Source of the DNA: Deltaproteobacteria bacterium
GTDB taxonomy: Bacteria > Myxococcota_A > UBA9160 > SMWR01
Reading direction: 5' to 3'
Assembly (NCBI GenBank): GCA_019313605.1
Contig: JAFDAW010000068.1
Location: 1 to 11,257, forward strand
DNA length: 11,257 nt
The notes beneath the pieces are model-generated. The model saw only the letters and a program-made list of their open reading frames with translations, was not told the DNA's origin and did no database searches. Within the stretch, counting starts at the first letter, position 1. Every line of letters begins with the position of its first letter. A program made the position numbers and the translations under genes. Below, piece after piece: positions 1 to 5,047 of the stretch.

Positions 1-354
1 CAACCCGTGGTGACCATCGGCGAACTGCGCGAACTCCAGCGCGCCGCGGAGGCGATCAAGTTCGACGAGGCGTTGGTCGGCTACCTGCTCGCCATCGTCA
101 CCGAAACCCGCGAGCACGAAGCACTCGAAATCGGCGTCTCGCCGCGCGGTGCCGTCGCCATGCGGCGCGCCGCACAGGCGCGTGCGCTCGTGGACGGCCG
201 CGACTTCTGCATTCCCGAAGACGTGCGAGACCTTGCGGTCGACGTGTTCGCCCATCGCATCACCGTCGACCCGCGCTCCCACCACTCCCGCGATGGCGAG
301 GAAACCGCGTGGATCGTCCGAGAAATTCTCGAAGCCCTGCCCATTCCCCTCTGA
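1..354 (+). CDS. MoxR-family AAA+ ATPase, C-terminal fragment (5' end outside window)
   Basis: This is the last 117 codons of a MoxR-type AAA+ ATPase. The reading frame is open from the first base (Q-P-V-V-T-I), so the gene begins upstream and the in-frame GTG codons at 7 and 10 are unlikely to be the real start. What remains is the helical lid domain. The segment GVSPRGAVAMRRAAQARA (about nt 133-186) carries the sensor-2 arginine in the usual 'SPRGA' context, followed by GRDFCIPEDVRDLA, the conserved end of the lid. Walker A and B lie outside the window. MoxR ATPases are cytoplasmic chaperone-like enzymes that typically sit next to DUF58 proteins, as here. The end overlaps the next gene by 46 nt, implying co-translation. 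The family call is firm; the substrate is unknown. Confidence 0.93.
   Translation, partial: QPVVTIGELRELQRAAEAIKFDEALVGYLLAIVTETREHEALEIGVSPRGAVAMRRAAQARALVDGRDFCIPEDVRDLAVDVFAHRITVDPRSHHSRDGEETAWIVREILEALPIPL
298..302 (+). promoter_or_regulatory. Ribosome binding site that fixes the GTG start of the DUF58 gene
   Basis: GAGGA lies 6 nt before the GTG at 309, inside the moxR coding sequence. No ATG or TTG in that frame is available before Met57 (nt 477), which is already inside the second membrane helix. This Shine-Dalgarno therefore supports the GTG at 309 as the start. The CTG at 351, overlapping the moxR stop, is a less likely alternative. Confidence 0.6.
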
Positions 355-1343
355 GGGAGCGGATCGCCCGCTGGCTTCGGCCACCCCGCGCGCTGCGACC
401 CACGCGAGCGGGTTGGCTGTTCTTCGCGATCACGCTCGGGGTGGGCTTTGCGGCGCTCAATACCGGGAACAATCTGATGTATCTGGTGCTCTCGCTGATG
501 CTCGGGTTCCTGCTGCTGTCGGGTGTGCTCTCGGAATCATCGCTCCGGGGCATTCGCGTCCGCCGGCGCCTGCCCCGCGAACTCTACGCGAACTTCGAAA
601 ACAAGATCGTGCTCGAGATCTCGAACACACAGCGCCGCGTCGCGGCCTTCGCGGTGGTCGTCGAAGACCGCCGCGCGACACCCGAAAAAGACGCCTCCAG
701 CCGACCCCGCGCGTTCGCACTGCGGATCGGCGCGGGAGAGACACTGCGCCGCGCCTACAGCTTCCGACCCGACACCAGAGGTCGCGTCGAATTCAAAGAG
801 TTTCGAGTATTTACACGCTTTCCCTTCGGGCTTTTCTCGAAGTCCCTGATCCTGCCCACGAGCCAGAACGCACTCGTCTACCCCGCGCTCGAACCTGTGC
901 GAGGCATGCAGGACTTCGGCAGTCCAAGGGACGCGGGCGAGCGGGTTCCGGCGCCCTCGGGCAGCGGCGCCGACGCGATCGGTCTGCGCGACTACGCGCC
1001 CGGCGATCCACTGCGGCGGATCCACTGGAGAGCCTCGATGCGGCGACGCGCGCTGTTGGTCCGCGAGGCCGAGGGCGAACACGACGCCGAGGTCGAAGTG
1101 CGGCTGCGAACGCGCGGCGTCCCGCCGGGCGAGCGGTTCGAGCGCAGTGTCATCTGGGTGGCCTCTGAAATTGCAACGCTGCTCGATGCGGGGAGCCGAG
1201 TGGCACTGCGCACGGACGAAGGCCTGATCGACGCGGGCGCCGGAGTTCGGCACCGCGCGCGACTGCTCACCTATCTGGCCCTCGTCGAACCCGGTGACGA
1301 CTCCCCTTCCTTGCGCGACGAGCCCCTGGCGGAATCCGCATGA
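309..1343 (+). CDS. DUF58 domain membrane protein (MoxR partner)
   Basis: The product is 344 residues. An arginine-rich cytoplasmic N-terminus (about 1-34) is followed by two closely spaced hydrophobic helices (about 35-53 and 56-74), then a soluble portion with the DUF58 signature LRDYAPGDPLRRIHWRAS at 226-243 and the continuation LLVREAEGEHDAEVEVRL. DUF58 proteins have a von Willebrand factor A-like fold and are thought to work with MoxR ATPases in envelope assembly or stress tolerance; the exact role is not established. The gene begins at a GTG within moxR (46-nt overlap, good Shine-Dalgarno at 298-302). It ends in an ATGA overlap with the transglutaminase gene, so translation of all three is probably coupled. 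Length is normal for the two-helix DUF58 type. Family assignment is confident; function is inferred from context. Confidence 0.93.
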   Translation: MDRPRNSRSPAHSPLRERIARWLRPPRALRPTRAGWLFFAITLGVGFAALNTGNNLMYLVLSLMLGFLLLSGVLSESSLRGIRVRRRLPRELYANFENKIVLEISNTQRRVAAFAVVVEDRRATPEKDASSRPRAFALRIGAGETLRRAYSFRPDTRGRVEFKEFRVFTRFPFGLFSKSLILPTSQNALVYPALEPVRGMQDFGSPRDAGERVPAPSGSGADAIGLRDYAPGDPLRRIHWRASMRRRALLVREAEGEHDAEVEVRLRTRGVPPGERFERSVIWVASEIATLLDAGSRVALRTDEGLIDAGAGVRHRARLLTYLALVEPGDDSPSLRDEPLAESA

Positions 1344-3547
1344 GCCGGCGCGCGTTTCGAATCGACGTCGAAGCGCCGCGCCCGGCATCCGCCTGGACGC
1401 TGGTCGCGGTTGCGTCCGCGGCGCTCTGGATCACCCAGCAACTCGCCCTCTGGGCGGTCGCGATTCAAGTGGTTGCGATTCTGCTCTCCCTATGGCGCCG
1501 AACTTCGCCCTTCGCGTGGCAGACGAACGCAATCGTGCTCAACATCGGCATGATGGGCGTCAGCGCAGCCACCATCCACGTGGCGCTGCAGGGCGGCCCC
1601 GCGACACTCGGTCTCGCCCACTTCGCGGCCCTCGCGCAGGGCCTTCAGCTGATCGACGCGCGGCCGAGGCGAACTGAGTTCCTGCTCGTCGCACTCGCCC
1701 TCTTCCAGGTCATCCTCGCCTCGAACCTCACCGACAGCGTGTTCTTTCCACCGCTGCTGGTCGCATTCTTGTTTGCGGCGACCTGGACGCTAATGGTTCA
1801 CACCCTACGCGCCGACGCCGCCGAAGCGGGCGACAGTCGCGGCGCAGACCTCGCGCTCACGCCGAGCTTGTTTCGCGTGACCCTGCTGGCTTCGAGTGCG
1901 TCCGTGGCGATCGCGCTCGTGCTCTTCGTGCTGCTTCCACGGCTGCACTCGTCGGTCCTCCAGGCACCGAACATCGGGCAGGGTTTCGCGACTTCGGGAT
2001 TTTCGGACCAGGTGTCGTTGGGCGACATCGGCCGAATCCGAAAGGATTCGACCGTCGTACTTCGCGTCGAAACCATTGAAGGCGAAACGCCGGGAATGCT
2101 CGACGCCTACTGGAGGGGGCTCGCGTTCGACCACTTCGATGGCAAGACCTGGTCGGTGACACCTCCCACGAAAACCCGCGTACCCGGCAGTGCTGAAATC
2201 GGCATCTGGCTCAAGAGTTCCGGCGGCCGGGCCAACCTCGTGCAGCGTATTTTGCGCGAACCCGTACAGGGCGGAGTTCTCTTCGGGATGGATACCGCCC
2301 AGCAGTTTCAGGGCTCCGTTCACCGACTGGAGCGCGACATCAACGGCGGCCTGTATGCAACGGACCAGACCGGTGATCGCGTGCGCTACACGATCGCCAG
2401 CCGCCGCGTGCGCTGGAGCGACGAACAATTGCGCGCCGATCTGGCGGTCGCACCGAGAGAGAATCGCGGCGCGACGCTCAGGCCCGAGACCGCGGCCGAG
2501 CGCTACCTCCAGATCCCGAAACTCTCCGACAACGTTGCCACGTTGGCTCACCAAATCACCAAGGGCGTCGCGACGGACGCCGAGCGCGTGCGGGCGCTGG
2601 AGCAATACCTGCTGAAGAACGGGCGCTATTCCGACACGCCCCCGATCGTCGAGCCGGACTCCGAGCACTCTCCTCTGGAAGCTTTTCTGTTCGAAGGGAT
2701 GGAGGCGCACTGCGAGTACTACGCGAGTGCGTTGGTGATTCTCGCCCGAAGCCTCGGCATCCCCTCCCGACTCGTGAACGGCTTCGCGGGTGGGCGCGAG
2801 AACAAACTCGGCGATTTCGTCGAGGTTTCGCGATCGCACGCCCACGCCTGGGTCGAGGTCCACTACGCGCGCGCGGGCTGGGTCCGCTACGACGCGACCC
2901 CACCCGACCTGCGCCAGCGCGCGGAGGGTGCGCTCGCGTTCGACGAGCGGGTTCGCCAACTCGCGAGTGCGATGGAGCACTGGTGGTTCCAACGCATCGT
3001 CGGATTCGACCGCTCCGATCAGATGAGTGCGCTCAGACGCGGCTGGTTGGCCTGGCGCGACTTCTCGAATTCGTCGGGGTCCGCAGCTACAACTCCGCGA
3101 TCGAAGCAAAAAGGCTTGGCGTTCGACGCGGGGTGGCGCGAGCCCGTCCTCGCATCCGTCGGGATCATCGCACTCCTCGTACTGCTCTGGCGCATCCGCA
3201 CGGTGCGTGCCCAAACGGCGGTCCCGAACTACTACGGCCACGCCCTGCGCGTGCTCTCACGCCGTGGCCTAACTCGAGAGCCCGCAGTCGGCGCGCGCGA
3301 CTTCGCACGCGCATCGAGCGAAGAACTCCCCGAGCGCGCGGCAGCCGCGTTCTCGAGATTGACCGAGAGCTACCTCAGCGAGCGCTTCGGCGGCCGCGCA
3401 CCCGCAAATCCTGAGATCGACCTACGCGATCTTCGCCAGGCACTCCGGCGCGCCGCGTTGCGCAAATCAATCGGGTCACCCAGATCCGACGCTTCACAGC
3501 CGGGATGCGGCGGCGCGCCGCCCCGTACCGCCCCCCCAACTCTCTGA
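1340..3547 (+). CDS. TgpA-like membrane transglutaminase-like protein (DUF3488-transglutaminase-DUF4129)
   Basis: The product is 735 residues. About six hydrophobic segments fill residues 19-200. A periplasmic linker of DUF3488/TgpA_N type follows (GFSDQVSLGDIGRI at 220-233), then a transglutaminase-like core. The catalytic triad is visible: Cys458 in EAHCEYYASALVILAR, His502 in SHAHAWVEV and Asp518 in VRYDATPPD. A last membrane helix (about 604-619) precedes a DUF4129-like tail with LTESYLSERFGG at 675-685. TgpA of Pseudomonas aeruginosa, the best-known relative, is an essential inner-membrane protein with a periplasmic transglutaminase domain; its substrate is unresolved. The start is the ATG of an ATGA overlap with the DUF58 stop. 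The extreme C-terminus (about 710-735) is Ser/Pro/Gly-rich, looks disordered and contains a C7 nucleotide run just before the stop. The family and active-site calls are confident; enzymatic activity is inferred. Confidence 0.93.
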   Translation: MSRRAFRIDVEAPRPASAWTLVAVASAALWITQQLALWAVAIQVVAILLSLWRRTSPFAWQTNAIVLNIGMMGVSAATIHVALQGGPATLGLAHFAALAQGLQLIDARPRRTEFLLVALALFQVILASNLTDSVFFPPLLVAFLFAATWTLMVHTLRADAAEAGDSRGADLALTPSLFRVTLLASSASVAIALVLFVLLPRLHSSVLQAPNIGQGFATSGFSDQVSLGDIGRIRKDSTVVLRVETIEGETPGMLDAYWRGLAFDHFDGKTWSVTPPTKTRVPGSAEIGIWLKSSGGRANLVQRILREPVQGGVLFGMDTAQQFQGSVHRLERDINGGLYATDQTGDRVRYTIASRRVRWSDEQLRADLAVAPRENRGATLRPETAAERYLQIPKLSDNVATLAHQITKGVATDAERVRALEQYLLKNGRYSDTPPIVEPDSEHSPLEAFLFEGMEAHCEYYASALVILARSLGIPSRLVNGFAGGRENKLGDFVEVSRSHAHAWVEVHYARAGWVRYDATPPDLRQRAEGALAFDERVRQLASAMEHWWFQRIVGFDRSDQMSALRRGWLAWRDFSNSSGSAATTPRSKQKGLAFDAGWREPVLASVGIIALLVLLWRIRTVRAQTAVPNYYGHALRVLSRRGLTREPAVGARDFARASSEELPERAAAAFSRLTESYLSERFGGRAPANPEIDLRDLRQALRRAALRKSIGSPRSDASQPGCGGAPPRTAPPTL
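3531..3537 (+). other. C7 homopolymer at the tgpA 3' end, potential slippage site
   Basis: Seven consecutive C residues lie within the last six codons before the tgpA stop at 3545-3547. Skipping one C (+1) would move translation into the frame of the downstream SGNH gene. That frame has no stop from 3363 to the SGNH stop at 4680-4682, and no ATG, GTG or TTG in frame before the ATG at 3591. The run and the open frame are directly visible; any use of the slippage is speculative. Confidence 0.3.
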
Positions 3548-3590
3548 GGAATCGCGTAGAATCAGGGCTCGACACACACGGCTGGTAGCA

Positions 3591-4682
3591 ATGATCTCGG
3601 AAGGCTCTGATGCGCAGCGGAAAGGCAGCACTGCCTCCCGCTCCAAGACATTGATCTTGAATCTCACCGTCTTGTTCGTCGCCACAGCGTTCTCGCTTCT
3701 TCTCGCCGAGATCGCGGTTCGGGCGCTCGGCCTCGCGCCCTCGATCATTCCCATTACGAAGGGGCGCTTTCGGCTGTCTCCCAACCCGAAGATCGGATAC
3801 GAACCCGTTCCCAACATCCGCTACGAAGCGGAATCGCTCGACTTCTACCAGTACAGGGGGACGGGCAACACACTCGGGTACCGGGGCCCGACCTACTCCG
3901 AAAACAAAGACCCCAAAGCCTTTCGAATTGCGGTACTCGGAGACAGCATTGTCGAGGGAATCGGAATCGATCAGTACGAGGAACTCTTTACCGCGAAAGT
4001 CGAGCGCGCTCTTCGAGAGGAAGGAATCCCTGCGGAGGTGCTCAATTTCGGAGTCTCCGGCTACAACACACAACAAGAAGTCGCGACGCTGAAAGACAAG
4101 GCCTTGCGGTTCGATCCCGATCTGGTTCTTCTCTCCTATTGCCTGAACGACACGGCCTCGCCCGGTTACTGGCTGCTCAAACCACTGTTGGACGAGGCCA
4201 ACCAGAAGAAGAGCATTCACCTCTCCAATCGCTTCGCGGCGCGCTACCTGATCCGAAGTGCGCTCTATCGCCTCTTGCGATTCCGCCTGTTCGCTCCCAG
4301 TGCTAATGAAAAAACGCTGCTCACCTTCGAGCCGTATGACACCGGTGATACGGTTGCCGAATCCGTGGGCGAACTCGCCAACCTCTCCGAATCGCAAGGC
4401 TTCCAAGCGCTTGTCGTCGTATTCCCACACTTTACGGATCGGACCTTTAAAAATTACGCATTTGGCGAACAGCACGAATTCATTCGCGGCATCACAGACG
4501 AGCGAGGTCTCTTGCTTCTCGATCTACTCCCCGCCTACAAGGCGTGCCGGAAAGAAACCTCGCAGCCTCTCCATCGAGACAACTTTCATCCAAACGCACG
4601 GGGCCACACCTGTGCTGCAGACGCGATTACAGAGTTCATTCTAGAGAGCGTCATCGCTGAAACGAAGTTCCACCATCCGTGA
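3591..4682 (+). CDS. Membrane-anchored SGNH/GDSL-family hydrolase
   Basis: The product is 363 residues. A polar N-terminus is followed by one hydrophobic helix (about 21-48), suggesting an N-terminal anchor or uncleaved signal with the enzyme in the periplasm. SGNH blocks are clear: the nucleophile Ser119 in AVLGDSIVEGIGI, glycines in LNFGVSGYNT (151-160), Asn186 in SYCLND, and the acid/base pair Asp330 and His333 in HRDNFHPNARGH. A conserved lead-in of the family (NTLGYRGPTYSENKDP, 93-108) precedes block I. SGNH enzymes are esterases, lipases or O-acetyl-esterases; the substrate cannot be read from sequence, though a carbohydrate or peptidoglycan acyl group would fit a periplasmic enzyme. 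The gene starts 43 bp after tgpA without a clear Shine-Dalgarno, so read-through or translational reinitiation is likely. Its base composition is somewhat lower in GC than the genes before it. Confidence 0.85.
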   Translation: MISEGSDAQRKGSTASRSKTLILNLTVLFVATAFSLLLAEIAVRALGLAPSIIPITKGRFRLSPNPKIGYEPVPNIRYEAESLDFYQYRGTGNTLGYRGPTYSENKDPKAFRIAVLGDSIVEGIGIDQYEELFTAKVERALREEGIPAEVLNFGVSGYNTQQEVATLKDKALRFDPDLVLLSYCLNDTASPGYWLLKPLLDEANQKKSIHLSNRFAARYLIRSALYRLLRFRLFAPSANEKTLLTFEPYDTGDTVAESVGELANLSESQGFQALVVVFPHFTDRTFKNYAFGEQHEFIRGITDERGLLLLDLLPAYKACRKETSQPLHRDNFHPNARGHTCAADAITEFILESVIAETKFHHP

Positions 4683-4992
4683 CAGATCGTCGTGTACGGC
4701 TTGACCTGTTCCGCCACGTTGGCTTTGAGCAGAATTCCCGATACGCGCATCCGGAAAGTCTTACGGAGGCCACTGTGGCAAATTGTCCATTTGCAAAAAT
4801 ACTGAGCGGTTCATCGATTTCAGCCTGTGTAAGTTGTTGTCGATATTCAAAGAATCGCTGAAGACCGGGTTGGGCACTTGAAATCACGTGGTATCTCCCG
4901 GATTGCAGCGAGTCGAGAAAATAAGGCAGAGATAAGCTTCTGATCAGGTAACGCGCCGTAGAGTCGCCTAGTATTTTTGAATCATCTAGCAT
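4651..4992 (-). pseudogene. Possible degraded SGNH-like fragment (very tentative)
   Basis: A minus-strand frame starting at an ATG at 4990-4992 would encode 113 residues. It opens with MLDDSKILGDSTARYL, which resembles an SGNH block I (GDS). About 30 residues later comes HVISSAQPG, similar in spacing and pattern to block II. No convincing block III or DxxH block follows, and the last 18 residues are antisense to or abut the end of the real SGNH gene. Codon use is not GC3-biased like the neighbours. It may be a remnant of a second, oppositely oriented SGNH gene, or chance. I do not regard it as a functional gene. Confidence 0.18.
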
Positions 4993-5047
4993 CGTTGAGC
5001 CATCGAGTTTCCGTCGAGTCATTGAGGGCCGCGGGCGCAATGATCGA
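4683..5047. other. Low-GC spacer between the SGNH and receptor genes
   Basis: These 365 bp contain no convincing gene. Hand counts of single 60-base lines give about 43-57% G+C, clearly below the flanking genes. I found no strong sigma-70 promoter and no hairpin followed by a T-run. The spacer does hold two overlapping dyads at 4769-4794 and a weak minus-strand reading frame. It must contain the promoter of the receptor gene unless that gene is read through from upstream. The composition suggests either a regulatory region or the eroded remains of transferred DNA. Confidence 0.5.
4769..4794. promoter_or_regulatory. Two overlapping dyads, candidate operator
   Basis: GCCAC-T-GTGGC (4769-4779) is a perfect 5-bp dyad. 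It shares its last two bases with GCAAAT-5 nt-ATTTGC (4778-4794), a perfect 6-bp dyad. Neither is followed by a T-run, so a terminator is unlikely. The site is about 255 bp before the receptor start, far for a simple operator. It could be a regulator site or a chance arrangement. Confidence 0.22.

Noticed and set aside
1805..3241. Minus-strand open frame of 478 codons antisense to the transglutaminase gene
   Set aside because: The plus-strand frame has a full domain set and catalytic triad. The antisense product is Arg/Gly/Asp-rich without recognisable domains, as expected from GC-rich mirror frames.
3548..3590. TAGAAT at 3557-3562 as a -10 box for the SGNH gene
   Set aside because: No acceptable -35 element lies 16-18 bp upstream; operon read-through is simpler.
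3375..4475. Minus-strand open frame of 366 codons antisense to the SGNH gene
   Set aside because: The plus strand encodes all SGNH blocks; the antisense translation has no recognisable motif.
4679..4861. Plus-strand 60-codon frame just after the SGNH gene
   Set aside because: It overlaps the SGNH stop, has no ribosome binding site or recognisable motif, and lies in a spacer with non-coding composition.
4239..4956. Inverted 21-nt near match (18/21) between 4239-4259 and 4936-4956, both reading ARYLIRS on opposite strands
   Set aside because: A rough estimate puts about half a match of this quality in a window of this size by chance, and similarity does not extend beyond the 21 nt.
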